Below, one piece after another: positions 35,143 through 43,728 of a stretch of DNA of 64,000 nt. The stretch comes from Halopelagius inordinatus (GTDB taxonomy: Archaea; Halobacteriota; Halobacteria; Halobacteriales; Haloferacaceae): contig NZ_FOOQ01000001.1 of assembly GCF_900113245.1 (NCBI RefSeq), positions 682,001-746,000 of the forward strand, given 5' to 3'. Each line of letters opens with the position of its first letter. Positions within the stretch are counted from its first letter, which is position 1. The position numbers and the translations under genes are program-made. The notes under the pieces were generated by a model. The model saw only the letters and a program-made list of their open reading frames with translations, was not told the DNA's origin and ran no database searches.

Positions 35143-36072
35143 ATGAAGTTCCGAAACGCAGTCGGCGCAGTCGCCGCCGGTGTCGGCATCGTCGCCGTCG
35201 CGAACCGCGTCCTGTCGCGTCGGACGCCTTCTCTCGAACCCGCCCTGTCGGGGACCCAACGGACGTTCCGGTGGCGCGGCATCGACGTCCACTACACGGA
35301 GGCGGGCGAGGAATCGGCGCCCGACTTGGTTCTCCTGCACGGGATCAACGCCGCCGGGTCGTCCGGCGAGTTCCGCGAAATCTTCGAGACGCTCTCGGAG
35401 GACTACCACGTCGTCGCCCCCGACCTGCCCGGGTTCGGGATGTCGGACCGGCCGCCGCTTCGGTACTCGGCGGCGCTCTACGAGGACTTCGCGGCCGACT
35501 TCCTCGCCGCCTTCGAGAACCCGGCGGTCATCGCGTCGTCGCTGACCTCGGCGTACGTCGCGGCGGTGGCCGACGACGCGAACATCTCGCACCTGACGCT
35601 CGTCTGTCCGACGGCCCGCGGCGGACCCGACCCGACCGAGACGGTCCGCGAACTCCTCCGCGTTCCGGTGGTCGGCGAGGCGGTGTTCAACCTCTTGGGG
35701 TCGAAACCGTCGATTCGGTACTTCAACGCCGACCACGGCTACTACGACCCGGCGAAGGCGAGCGAAGAGTGGACCGAGTACGAGTGGCGAACCGCCCACC
35801 AACCGAACGCGCGGTTCGCCCCGGCGTCGTTCGTGAGCGGCTATCTCAACTCCGACGTGGACCTGAGCGAGACGCTCTCGGCGCTGGACGTACCGACGAC
35901 GCTCGTTTGGGGTCGAGAGGCCGACATCACGCCGCTTCGAGACGGGCGCGTCCTCGCGAACGAGGCGGACGCGAAACTCGTGGTCTTCGACGACACGAAA
36001 CTCCTCCCGCACGTCGAGTTTCCCGCGCAGTTCGTCCGCACCGTCCGCGAGGACCTGACGGTCCCCGTCTGA
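35143..36072 (+). CDS. Alpha/beta-fold hydrolase
   Basis: This 309-residue protein has the alpha/beta-hydrolase core: [16 protein letters not shown] (oxyanion HG), [13 protein letters not shown], a nucleophile elbow [13 protein letters not shown] at about residue 130, an acid near [13 protein letters not shown] and a final His in KLLPHVEFP. The nucleophile elbow departs from GxSxG (it reads ASSLT), as seen in related haloarchaeal proteins. The N-terminal 25 residues are hydrophobic with [20 protein letters not shown] and may attach the protein to the membrane. The substrate is unknown. It follows MeaB by 75 nt but looks independently transcribed. Confidence 0.87.
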   Translation: MKFRNAVGAVAAGVGIVAVANRVLSRRTPSLEPALSGTQRTFRWRGIDVHYTEAGEESAPDLVLLHGINAAGSSGEFREIFETLSEDYHVVAPDLPGFGMSDRPPLRYSAALYEDFAADFLAAFENPAVIASSLTSAYVAAVADDANISHLTLVCPTARGGPDPTETVRELLRVPVVGEAVFNLLGSKPSIRYFNADHGYYDPAKASEEWTEYEWRTAHQPNARFAPASFVSGYLNSDVDLSETLSALDVPTTLVWGREADITPLRDGRVLANEADAKLVVFDDTKLLPHVEFPAQFVRTVREDLTVPV

Positions 36073-36085
36073 GCCTCGGACCGTC

Positions 36086-36463
36086 TCAGGCCGGACGGAA
36101 CACGACTATCGATTCGCCCGTGTTCGGGTTCGGTTCGGTGTCGACCCGCACACTCCGACCGACCGTCGGTTCGGGTCTCTCGTCTCCGAGTCCGCCGAAG
36201 ACGCCGGTCAGTCGGACCGGGCCGAACGACGCGACGGCCGTGACGTACGGCGTCTCGCCCGCAAATTCCGGCCCGGCGACGTGAACCTCCGTGTACGTCT
36301 CTACGACGCCGTCCTCCGAGAGCGGTTCTTCCGTCAGGTCTCTCGCGCCGCAGTGCGGACACGTCCGTCGCGGCGGGAGCGACCCGTGACCCTCCGGACA
36401 GGCGAGGTAGTACCCGTCGTCGCCGAGGGCGGAGAGCCACTCGTCGAACCCCGAGTCGGTCAT
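36086..36463 (-). CDS. DUF35 OB-fold/zinc-ribbon acyl-CoA-associated protein
   Basis: This 125-residue protein has a rubredoxin-like zinc ribbon at the N terminus (CPEGHGSLPPRRTCPHCG, Cys at about 23, 36 and 39, with the fourth position occupied by a His-containing stretch). An OB fold follows (VVETYTEVHVAGPEF, PYVTAVASFGPVRLTGVF). DUF35 proteins bind acyl-CoA thiolases and help channel CoA intermediates. This one overlaps the stop codon of the thiolase gene by 4 nt (ATGA), so the two almost certainly form a complex. The long open frame continuing upstream is only a shadow of the thiolase. Confidence 0.93.
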   Translation of the reverse strand: MTDSGFDEWLSALGDDGYYLACPEGHGSLPPRRTCPHCGARDLTEEPLSEDGVVETYTEVHVAGPEFAGETPYVTAVASFGPVRLTGVFGGLGDERPEPTVGRSVRVDTEPNPNTGESIVVFRPA

Positions 36464-37626
36464 CCGCGCACCTCCAACACGTGGACGACTGCGCTGGCAA
36501 CCGTCCCGCCCGCGTTGTGGGTGACGCCGACGCGCGCGTCCGAGACGGCGTCGCTGTTGGGGTGGTCCCCGCGGAGGAGTCGCACCATCTCCGCCACCTG
36601 CGCGCCGCCCGTCGCCCCGACGGGGTGGCCCTTCGCCTTCAGGCCGCCGGAGAGGTTCACCGGGAGGCGGCCCTCGCGGGTCGTCTCCCCGCGCCGCGCC
36701 GCGCCGACTGCCTCGCCCTCGTCGTACAGGCCGAGACTCTCTAAGGCGAGCACTTCCGCGATGGTGAAACAGTCGTGGACTTCGGCCACGTCCACGTCCG
36801 CGGGCGTCCGCCCGGCGTCGTCGTACGCCTCCCGGGCGGCTTTCTCCGCGGCCGGTGTCCGGTTCAGATGCGTCCGGTCCTGAAGCGCGAGGTTGTCGCC
36901 GCCCTGTCCGGTTCCCGTCACGGCGACGGGCGCGTCCAGTCCGTGCTCGTCGGCGTACTCGCCGCTGACGAGGACGAGAGCGCTCGCGCCGTCGGTGATG
37001 GGACACGAGTCCATCAAATGAAGCGGGTCCGCGACGGGCGGACTGTCGAGGACGTCGGCGACGCTCACTTCGCGGCGGTACTGCGCGTACTCGTTTTCGA
37101 GGGCGTTCGCGTGGTTCTTGACGGCGACGTGGGCCAAATCCTCGCGCGCGCCGCCGAACTCCTCGAAGTACGCGCGGGCCATGAGGGCGTACGCGCCGGG
37201 GAACGTCATCCCCGCGCGCACCTCGAACAGTTCGTCCGCCGCGATGGCCAACGACTCGGTGACGGCGGCCGTATCGAGGTTGGTCATCCGCTCCATCCCC
37301 CCGGCGAGGAGGACGTCGTGTTCGCCCGAGCGGATTCCCCGCACCGCCTCGCGGACGGCGATACCCGAGGAGGCGCAGGCGGACTCGTGGCGCGTGGCGG
37401 GCGCGTCCAACCCGGCGGCTTCCGCGGCGAGAGGGCCTTGGTGACCCTGTCGCTCCGAGAGCGCACCCATGAAGTTCCCGTAGTGGACCGCCTCGAAGTC
37501 GTCGCGCGAAACACCGGCCTCGTCGCGGGCGGCGAGAGCGGCCTCCGCAAACAGGTCGCGGCCCGTTCGCTCTGGATGCCGACCGAACGGCGTGAGGCCG
37601 ACGCCCGCGATTCGAACGTCAGTCAT
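36460..37626 (-). CDS. Thiolase-family acetyl-CoA acetyltransferase (SCP-x type)
   Basis: This 388-residue thiolase has the nucleophilic Cys in HESACASSGIAVREAV (about residue 86), the active-site His in GHPVGATGGAQVAEM (about residue 337) and the C-terminal VTHNAGGTVASAVV, in which the usual CxG cysteine is replaced by HN. This change is typical of archaeal and SCP-x-like thiolases that work with DUF35 partners. It may condense acetyl-CoA to acetoacetyl-CoA or cleave 3-ketoacyl-CoA. It is the first gene of a two-gene operon with the DUF35 protein; no HMG-CoA synthase gene is adjacent. Confidence 0.93.
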   Translation of the reverse strand: MTDVRIAGVGLTPFGRHPERTGRDLFAEAALAARDEAGVSRDDFEAVHYGNFMGALSERQGHQGPLAAEAAGLDAPATRHESACASSGIAVREAVRGIRSGEHDVLLAGGMERMTNLDTAAVTESLAIAADELFEVRAGMTFPGAYALMARAYFEEFGGAREDLAHVAVKNHANALENEYAQYRREVSVADVLDSPPVADPLHLMDSCPITDGASALVLVSGEYADEHGLDAPVAVTGTGQGGDNLALQDRTHLNRTPAAEKAAREAYDDAGRTPADVDVAEVHDCFTIAEVLALESLGLYDEGEAVGAARRGETTREGRLPVNLSGGLKAKGHPVGATGGAQVAEMVRLLRGDHPNSDAVSDARVGVTHNAGGTVASAVVHVLEVRG

Positions 37627-37741
37627 GCGAAAAACTACGCCATAAATGATGTAAGAGTCTGCCGGTCACGGCGAACTGACACCCCGGCGCGTCTCGCGGA
37701 ACACCGTAACGGGTATTGGTCTCTCCGAGGGACGGAGATGC

Positions 37742-39049
37742 ATGACAACCTGGATCGCGGAGACGTTCACGAGCGACGCCGGATGGAACCACCTCCGTTC
37801 TCTCGTCGATATCGGCGACCGGATGGCGGGTCACCCCGGCGAGAGAGAGGCGATGGAACTGACCCGAGACGCCCTCTCTGCGGTCGGCGCGCGAGACGCA
37901 CGCATCGACGAGTTCGAGATTCAGGGCTGGTCTCGCGGCGACAGCGTCGTCCGCGCGGGCGAGACAGACCAAGAGTGCATCGCCCTCCCGCGGAGTCCCG
38001 CCGCCGACGCCTCCGGCGAGTTGGTGGACCTTGGGTACGGCCTCCCGGAGGACTTCGAGGCCGACCTCTCGGGCAAGGTGGTGATGGTCTCGTCTACGGT
38101 TCCGGACCACTACGAGCGGTTCATCCACCGACGCGAGAAGTACTACCACGCCGTCGAGGCGGGCGCGGCGGCGTTCGTCTTCCGAAACCACGTGGAGGGC
38201 TGTCTCCCCCCGACGGGGAGTGTCGGCACCGAGGCGTCGCCCATCGGCGACGTGCCCGCCGTCGGCGTCAGCAAGGAAGTCGGCGCGCGCCTCGCCCGCC
38301 GGTTCGAAGGCGAGGAGGTCACAGTCTCCGTGGACTGCGAGGCGTCCCCCGCAGAGAGCGGGAACGTCCACGCGGAACTCGGCCCCGACACCGACGAGGA
38401 GGTTCTCGTCACGAGTCACCTCGACGCCCACGACATCGCGGAGGGCGCGTTAGACAACGGCGCGGGGACGGCGATGGTCGTCGAGGTGGCGCGCGCACTC
38501 GCCGCCCGCGAGGACGAACTCGACACGCGCGTGCGGTTCGTCTGCTTCGGTGCCGAGGAGGTGGGTCTCGTGGGGTCGGCACACGAGGCAGACCGGATGG
38601 GCGACGACCGACAGCGGATCAAAGCGATACTGAACAACGACGGCGTCGTCGACGGCCGGACGCTCTCGTTTTACACCCACGGCTTCGACGCCTTGGACGA
38701 CGCCGTCGAGGCGGTGTCCGACCGGTTCGACCACCCGATGTCGACGGTTCCAGAACAGATGCCCCACAGCGACCACTGGCCCTTCGTCCAACACGGCGTC
38801 CCGGGCTACATGGCCGCGAGTGAGTCGGAGGGCCGCGGGCGCGGGTGGGGCCACACGTTCGCGGACACCATCGACAAACTCGAACCGCGGACGCTCCGCG
38901 AACAGGCTATCCTCCTGACCGAACTGACGGTCGAACTCGCCGCCGAGGAAACCGAGGTACCGCACAGACCTCCCGAAGACATCGCCGCCGCCCTCGAAGC
39001 CGAGGACCACGCCGAGGGGATGAAGATAACCGGCGACTGGCCGTACTGA
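37742..39049 (+). CDS. M28 family zinc peptidase
   Basis: This 435-residue protein has a protease-associated (PA) insertion at about 110-185 and the M28 zinc-peptidase core. Metal ligands appear in order: TSHLDAHDIAEGALDNGAGTA (His and Asp; about residues 223-240), RFVCFGAEEVGLVGS (Glu-Glu; about residues 266-276), ILNNDGV (Asp) and MPHSDHWPFV (His; about residue 340). The family removes amino acids from peptide N termini. No signal peptide is seen, so it is probably cytoplasmic. It is one of three peptidases (M42, S9, M28) within 10 kb. Confidence 0.93.
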   Translation: MTTWIAETFTSDAGWNHLRSLVDIGDRMAGHPGEREAMELTRDALSAVGARDARIDEFEIQGWSRGDSVVRAGETDQECIALPRSPAADASGELVDLGYGLPEDFEADLSGKVVMVSSTVPDHYERFIHRREKYYHAVEAGAAAFVFRNHVEGCLPPTGSVGTEASPIGDVPAVGVSKEVGARLARRFEGEEVTVSVDCEASPAESGNVHAELGPDTDEEVLVTSHLDAHDIAEGALDNGAGTAMVVEVARALAAREDELDTRVRFVCFGAEEVGLVGSAHEADRMGDDRQRIKAILNNDGVVDGRTLSFYTHGFDALDDAVEAVSDRFDHPMSTVPEQMPHSDHWPFVQHGVPGYMAASESEGRGRGWGHTFADTIDKLEPRTLREQAILLTELTVELAAEETEVPHRPPEDIAAALEAEDHAEGMKITGDWPY

Positions 39050-39115
39050 GTCGCCCCCGTCGAACCGCCGACTCTTTTACCGCGCCGCGGCGTATCCGCT
39101 GACGATGTCTCGCAG

Positions 39116-39877
39116 ATGCGAGCGGGGGCGTTCGTCGTCGACGGGGGACCGAGCGTGAGCGACGACACCGCACCGACAGTCGTCGTCCGCGGCGGGTCGA
39201 AAGCGGACGCCGTCGCAGACGCCGTCGCCGACGCGGGCGGCGTCGTCGCGGCGCGCGCCTCCGCCGACAACGCCGACAGCGCCGACGCCGTCTTCGCCGT
39301 CGGGGAGGCGGCGCTTCTCTCCGCTCTCGACGGCGAATCGACCGTCCCAGTCTTGCCTATCGACGCCGGATACGGTCGGTACTCTCTCAGCGGAGCGGAC
39401 GTCGGCCGGGCCGTAGAGGCCCTCAGCGCGGGCGAGGCGCGGACGGTTCGACACTCGGCCGTGGCCGTCCGCGTCGGCGACGCGACGGTCGGACGGGCGG
39501 TGACGGACGTGACGCTCATGACGAGCGAACCCGCTCGGATATCGGAGTACTCGGTCGGAGACGGCGTCGACGAGATAGATACGTTCCGCGCCGACGGCGT
39601 CGTCGCCGCGACACCGCTCGGGAGCGCCGGATACGCGCGCGCCGCCGGTGGCCCCGTCCTCGCGCCGCGAACCGGACTCTCCGTCGTTCCCATCGCTCCC
39701 TACGCGACGGACGTGGACTCGTGGGTGTTCGAACCGCCGGTTTCGCTCTCGGTCCGACGCGACGACGCGCCGGTTTCGCTCGTCCTCGACGGCGACGCCG
39801 TTCGCCGGGTTCCGCCGAACGTCCCGGTCGAACTCGACTTCGGGGCGTCGCTCTCTTTGCTTCGGATGTCGGTCTGA
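39116..39877 (+). CDS. NAD-kinase-like protein lacking the GGDG motif
   Basis: The C-terminal domain of this 253-residue protein is clearly that of NAD kinases: EIDTFRADGVVAATPLGSAG aligns with the TPTGSTAY signature, then ARAAGGPVL and VVPIAPYA. In the N-terminal domain the position of the diagnostic GGDGTLL reads VFAVGEAALLSAL, so the Asp essential for NAD phosphorylation is missing. It may be an inactive paralogue, a regulator or an enzyme with changed chemistry. The start at 39116 gives a plausible first strand; a GTG at 39155 is an alternative. A TTTTAC element lies about 40 nt upstream. Confidence 0.75.
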   Translation: MRAGAFVVDGGPSVSDDTAPTVVVRGGSKADAVADAVADAGGVVAARASADNADSADAVFAVGEAALLSALDGESTVPVLPIDAGYGRYSLSGADVGRAVEALSAGEARTVRHSAVAVRVGDATVGRAVTDVTLMTSEPARISEYSVGDGVDEIDTFRADGVVAATPLGSAGYARAAGGPVLAPRTGLSVVPIAPYATDVDSWVFEPPVSLSVRRDDAPVSLVLDGDAVRRVPPNVPVELDFGASLSLLRMSV

Positions 39878-40014
39878 CAGCCCGGACGCATCTTCGGGCG
39901 TCGCTTTTCGCGTCTCTGTCGAGTAGTCGCGGAGTCGAACGGCGTCGCTTTCGAGAACAGTCCGCTAGCGGGGTGAGCCGACGAGTCCCGCCCATGGTGG
40001 GCCGGGGTCGCCGT

Positions 40015-40461
40015 TCAGACGAGGAGGCCCCAGTAGTCGGCGACGAAGACGAAGAGCGCCTGGAACGCGGCGTACAGAAGCAGGAGGGCCGACGCGCCGA
40101 GCGCGGCTTTCGGCCGCTCCAGTTTCTCGCCGGTGCGGGCCTCGACGCGGCGGGACTCGTACTCGAAGAAGTCCGTGACCAACAGGCCGAGAGCGAGGAC
40201 GGACATCACCATCCCCCCGTGCGGTTCGACGAGCAAGAGCGCGAACGACGCGAGGACGAGCAACACGGTGGTCACGGTGTGCGGCAAGAACCGCGAGAGT
40301 TCCTCGTCGTCGTCGCCGTCTTCCGCTTGGTCGACGTGCCGTCGGTGCGCGAGAATCCGCGTCAGCATGTTGAGGAGGACGAGCCCCAAGATGACGTAGG
40401 TGATGACCGGCTCCAGCACCTCCAGTGCGTCGAGCGGGACAGCGAACTGTAGCGGTTGCAT
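40015..40461 (-). CDS. Four-TM haloarchaeal membrane protein (DUF7313-like)
   Basis: This 148-residue protein has four membrane helices (about 15-37, 60-80, 83-98, 120-142). A charged loop contains HRRHVDQAEDGDDDEEL, followed by LPHTVTTVLLVL. I recall this family as DUF7313, found in haloarchaea beside the cytochrome bc genes. It lies downstream of two further small membrane proteins on the same strand. A role in the assembly or function of the bc complex is inferred only from that neighbourhood. Confidence 0.72.
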   Translation of the reverse strand: MQPLQFAVPLDALEVLEPVITYVILGLVLLNMLTRILAHRRHVDQAEDGDDDEELSRFLPHTVTTVLLVLASFALLLVEPHGGMVMSVLALGLLVTDFFEYESRRVEARTGEKLERPKAALGASALLLLYAAFQALFVFVADYWGLLV

Positions 40462-40587
40462 ACTCCATTCTCGGTAGACGAGTCATTAGAGTTTTTCCAA
40501 TCACACCCGAACGCGGACGCGCCGAACGCGGTTCGGCGGGCGAGACGAGCACGTACCGAGACGAGCGAGAACGAAAGCGGGGGTGCG

Positions 40588-40863
40588 TTACTGCGCGCGA
40601 CGGTTGTCTATCGCCCGTTTGGCCTGCCGTCCGGCGGGGATGAGTACCCAGAACGTCAACGCGCCCAGGAGCGCGAACCAGAGGAACGCGTCCAAGAGGA
40701 TGACGCCGAGGGTGTCGAACAGCGTCGGCGACTCGACTTGGACCGGTTCGATGAGCTGTTTCGTGCTCTCGAAACTGCTCGTACGGTACCATCCCGCGAG
40801 GATCATCCACGCGAGACCCGCTCCGGTCAAGATACCGAGCCCCTTGATGAACTCGTCAGCCAT
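40588..40863 (-). CDS. Two-TM haloarchaeal membrane protein (DUF7314-like)
   Basis: This 91-residue protein has two helices (about 7-25 and 50-75). Between them lies an extracellular loop (RTSSFESTKQLIEPVQVESP), and a basic tail ends the protein (RQAKRAIDNRRAQ). Its ATG overlaps the end of the upstream gene (40856-40863), indicating an operon with the DUF7315-like protein. I recall the family as DUF7314 from cytochrome bc neighbourhoods. No function is known. Confidence 0.75.
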   Translation of the reverse strand: MADEFIKGLGILTGAGLAWMILAGWYRTSSFESTKQLIEPVQVESPTLFDTLGVILLDAFLWFALLGALTFWVLIPAGRQAKRAIDNRRAQ

Positions 40864-41245
40864 TGTTGTCTGAGTCTTCGTTGGCGTCCTCTTGAGACTT
40901 TCCCATTCCGCGGGCGCGGAATCTCGTTCCGAGCGTGTAGACGCCCGCCCCGAACCCGATGACGCCGAGGGCGACGACGGCCAGTACCGTACTCACGACG
41001 CCGTCGTCCACGGCGACGCCGACGGCCGACAGAGCCGCGTCGACTGCGCCGCCGAGGAAACTGACGTTCAGCGTCGCGGCGTCCAAGAGCATGAACCCGA
41101 ACACGACGCAGACGACGGCGATGAGCGTGGAAAACACCGTCACCGTCTTGTACAACCGCATCGGGACGACGACGTCGCGCCGCCCGTCGCGCGCCGTCGC
41201 CGAACCGGTCACAGAGTCGTCGCCGGTGCCGTCTCCGTCTGTCAT
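40856..41245 (-). CDS. Two-TM haloarchaeal membrane protein (DUF7315-like)
   Basis: This 129-residue protein has an acidic N-terminal tail (about 1-25), the conserved RRDVVVPMRLYKTVTVFSTL leading into helix 1 (about 30-55), a loop, and helix 2 (about 78-103), then a charged C terminus. I recall it as DUF7315, part of the bc-complex neighbourhood. The internal ATG at 41245 is chosen because the conserved protein starts with MTDGDG; the longer frame would add a non-conserved 21 residues. It heads the three-gene cluster 41245-40015. Confidence 0.75.
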   Translation of the reverse strand: MTDGDGTGDDSVTGSATARDGRRDVVVPMRLYKTVTVFSTLIAVVCVVFGFMLLDAATLNVSFLGGAVDAALSAVGVAVDDGVVSTVLAVVALGVIGFGAGVYTLGTRFRARGMGKSQEDANEDSDNNG

Positions 41246-41605
41246 CGACGAGAGTACGCAGAGGAGAGAAAAGGGCCTTTCCGTACGTCGCCGTCGGCTC
41301 TCCGACACTCGGTTAAACCCTTTGACAGAGGCCTTAACCGAACGAGAGGACTATGTTGAGTAGTTCCGAACTGAGCCCTCTCTCGCACGGGGTCTCTCAG
41401 GGCGTCTCTGGGCCGATTCCCCGACGCCGTCCGACGCGAGAGACGCCGCGCCGTCGGCTTTCGGTGACAGGCCCGGTCGAACGGTTCTCCGCGACCGGGA
41501 CGCCGCGGTCCGGATTTCGCCTCAGCGGTGCACCTCTCCGGTAGCGTGCGGTATCGCGTGGGTGCGGCGTGCGCAGAGGGGATGCCAGGAACGGGACGTC
41601 ATCTC
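41246..41605. other. Divergent intergenic region with an imperfect palindrome
   Basis: These 360 nt separate the DUF7315-like gene (left, minus) from the Nramp-like gene (right, plus). The only clear structure is an inverted repeat at 41310-41340 with 7-bp arms. Short frames inside (for example 41353-41544) are Arg/Pro-rich and unlike real proteins. No tRNA or conserved small gene was recognised. Confidence 0.5.
41310..41340 (+). promoter_or_regulatory. Inverted repeat, possible operator
   Basis: Arms CGGTTAA (41310-41316) and TTAACCG (41334-41340) are perfect complements, 17 nt apart, with further partial pairing inside. The site lies between two divergent promoters and could bind a dimeric regulator of either side, or form a hairpin. 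Confidence 0.4.
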
Positions 41606-42868
41606 ATGAGTATACGTCAAGCCGCGGTCCCGGACGTGTTGAGCGGTATAGTGCAGAAGTACGGCCTCGCGTTCGTGATGGTCGCCAGCTACTTCGGTTC
41701 CGGCTCCGTCTACATCGCGAGCCAAGCCGGCGTCACGCACGGCTACACGCTGTTGTGGGCCGTCGTCGGTGCCGCTCTACTGGGGTTCATGGCACAGGAC
41801 ATGAGCGCCCGATTGGGGATTCACGGCGAGTCGTTGATGGTGTTCGTCCGCCGGAGACTGGGACGGCCGATAGCGACGGCGATAGCGGTGTTTCTCTCTA
41901 TCGGGTGCGTCGCGTGGACGCTCGGATTGGTCGCCGCCGTCGGCGCGGGCATCTCCTTTCTGCTCGGCGGCGCAGTCGGGTGGCAACCCATCGCCGTCGT
42001 GACCACAGTCGCCGCGATAGCCGTCGGACTGTTGGACTACGACTCGGTGGAGAATCTGATGATCGGGATGATGCTCGCGCTGATGGTCGTCTACGTCGTC
42101 GTCGCCCTTCCGAGCGGTGCGGACCCGCGCGCGATTACGCTCGGCTTCCTGCCGACCGCGGACTCTCTCGGAACGCTGACGATGGCCGCGGGCATCCTCG
42201 GAACGACCGCGCTGTGGCCGAACTTCTTCTTGGAGTCGATTCTCGTCCACACCAAAGGGTGGACGAACAAGAGCGACATTCCGGACGTGCGCAGGGACCT
42301 CGCGGTCGGGTACGCCGTCGGTGGCGTCACGACCATCGCGATTCTCATCGCCGCGGCGGCGTTGCTGCGCCCCATGGGCTACACGTCGCTGAAGACGTTT
42401 ATCACGCCGGGGAGAGCGCTGGTCGAGGTGCTCGGAACGTGGGCGATGGTGCTTTTCATCGGCGGCGTCGTCGCCGCCGCGTTCAACAGCATCATCCCCA
42501 TCATGTGGACGCCCGCGTACATCGTTCCGCAGGCGGCCGGATACGACTCGCCGAGAGACTCCCGTCTGTTCACGATCATCTTCGCGGTCGGTACCGGAAT
42601 CGGCGTTCTGTCTCCGGTCGTGAGTTCGATCCTCGACCTCTCAGTGGTCGATATGGTGATTCTGTTCCCGATGTACAACGGCATCTTCTCGCTCCCTATC
42701 GCCGCGATTCTCCTGTTTTGGTCGGTCAACGACGGTGAAACGATGGGAGAGCACCGAAACGGCTGGAAGCTGAACGTCGTCAACGCGTCTCTCGTGTTGC
42801 TCGCCGTCGTGTTGGCGGCCCTGTCCGTCCGGGACTTCATCGGACTCATCTCGACGGGAGGCTTCTGA
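41606..42868 (+). CDS. Nramp-fold transporter with non-canonical metal site
   Basis: This protein of 420 residues has about eleven membrane helices and aligns with Nramp/MntH transporters along its length (LLWAVVGAALLGFMAQDMSARLGI after helix 1). In Nramp the TM1 motif DPGN and the TM6 motif MPH coordinate Mn2+/Fe2+. Here TM1 reads SYFGSGSVYIAS and TM6 reads ALWPNFFLES, so the Asp, Asn and Met ligands are all absent. The cargo may not be Mn2+ or Fe2+. A TauE/SafE-like exporter starts 7 nt after its stop, so the two are co-transcribed. ATG 41606 (MSIRQAAVPDVLS) is preferred to the GTG at 41528. Confidence 0.85.
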   Translation: MSIRQAAVPDVLSGIVQKYGLAFVMVASYFGSGSVYIASQAGVTHGYTLLWAVVGAALLGFMAQDMSARLGIHGESLMVFVRRRLGRPIATAIAVFLSIGCVAWTLGLVAAVGAGISFLLGGAVGWQPIAVVTTVAAIAVGLLDYDSVENLMIGMMLALMVVYVVVALPSGADPRAITLGFLPTADSLGTLTMAAGILGTTALWPNFFLESILVHTKGWTNKSDIPDVRRDLAVGYAVGGVTTIAILIAAAALLRPMGYTSLKTFITPGRALVEVLGTWAMVLFIGGVVAAAFNSIIPIMWTPAYIVPQAAGYDSPRDSRLFTIIFAVGTGIGVLSPVVSSILDLSVVDMVILFPMYNGIFSLPIAAILLFWSVNDGETMGEHRNGWKLNVVNASLVLLAVVLAALSVRDFIGLISTGGF

Positions 42869-42875
42869 GACCACA

Positions 42876-43652
42876 GTGATTCCCGGGGTGTCGACAGTTC
42901 TGTTGGCGGGTCTCGTCTGCATCGCCCTCGTCGCGGGCGTCGGAATCACGACGCTGGGTCCCGGCGGTATCTTCGTGACGGTGGCGCTGTACGCTCTCAC
43001 ACCGCTCCCGTCGGCGACAGTCGCCGGGACGGCCCACGCCACCTTCGTCGCGACGGGGATCGTCGGTACGCTCGTCTACGCTCGGTCGGGCGAACTCGTC
43101 GGCGAGGACGGGAGAGGTATGGCCGCGATACTGAGTGCGGCGAGCGTCGTCGGCGCACTCGCGGGCGCGTACCTCAACAGTTTCCTCTCGCGGGACCTGT
43201 TCGGCGTCCTCCTCGGCGTCGTCGCGTCCCTCACGGGCTGTCTCCTCCTGTATCGGCAGCGACGGGAGTTAGAGCCGGTCGTGACGCTCGACCCGGCGTC
43301 TCGGCGCGGGCAGGGAGCGCTCGGCGTCCTCGGCTTCGTGCTCGGCGTCGCGAGCGGCCTCGTCGGCGTCGGCGGGCCGGTGCTCGCGGTTCCCGCGCTC
43401 GTGGTCTTGGGCGTCCCGATGCTTCTGGCACTCGGCGTCGCGCAGGTGCAGTCGATATTCATCGCGGCGTTCGCCGCCGCGGGCTACGTCGCGCAGGGCG
43501 CGGTGTCGCTACCGCTCGTCGTTTTGCTCGGCGTCCCGCAGGTCGTCGGCGTCGTCGCCGGGTGGGCTATCGCCCACCGCATCGACCCCGGACGCCTGAA
43601 AGTCGCGCTGGGCGTCGTCCTGGTCGGCGTCGGGGTGTACCTCGTCGCGTAG
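42876..43652 (+). CDS. TauE/SafE family (sulfite exporter-like) membrane protein
   Basis: This 258-residue protein has about eight helices in two halves. Each begins with a glycine-rich family motif: ITTLGPGGIFVTVALYAL near residue 25 and GVASGLVGVGGPVLAVPALV near residue 155. The family moves small anions such as sulfite, sulfoacetate or other organosulfonates across the membrane; the substrate here is unknown. It starts with a GTG at 42876, 7 nt after the Nramp-like gene, forming a two-gene transport cassette placed opposite to the surrounding cytochrome bc genes. Confidence 0.88.
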   Translation: MIPGVSTVLLAGLVCIALVAGVGITTLGPGGIFVTVALYALTPLPSATVAGTAHATFVATGIVGTLVYARSGELVGEDGRGMAAILSAASVVGALAGAYLNSFLSRDLFGVLLGVVASLTGCLLLYRQRRELEPVVTLDPASRRGQGALGVLGFVLGVASGLVGVGGPVLAVPALVVLGVPMLLALGVAQVQSIFIAAFAAAGYVAQGAVSLPLVVLLGVPQVVGVVAGWAIAHRIDPGRLKVALGVVLVGVGVYLVA

Positions 43653-43728
43653 TGGGCCGTCGCCGCTGCTCGGAACCGTGAACGGACCGAACGAAAACGG
43701 TTCTCGACCGACGAAAAGAGTCTCCGCG

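Noticed and set aside
33697-36012. A 771-codon minus-strand frame over mcmA2, meaB and the hydrolase
   Set aside because: No domains and biased composition; the three plus-strand genes are well supported.
41353-41544. A 63-codon frame upstream of the Nramp-like gene
   Set aside because: Arg/Pro/Ser-rich low-complexity translation without a family pattern or promoter spacing.
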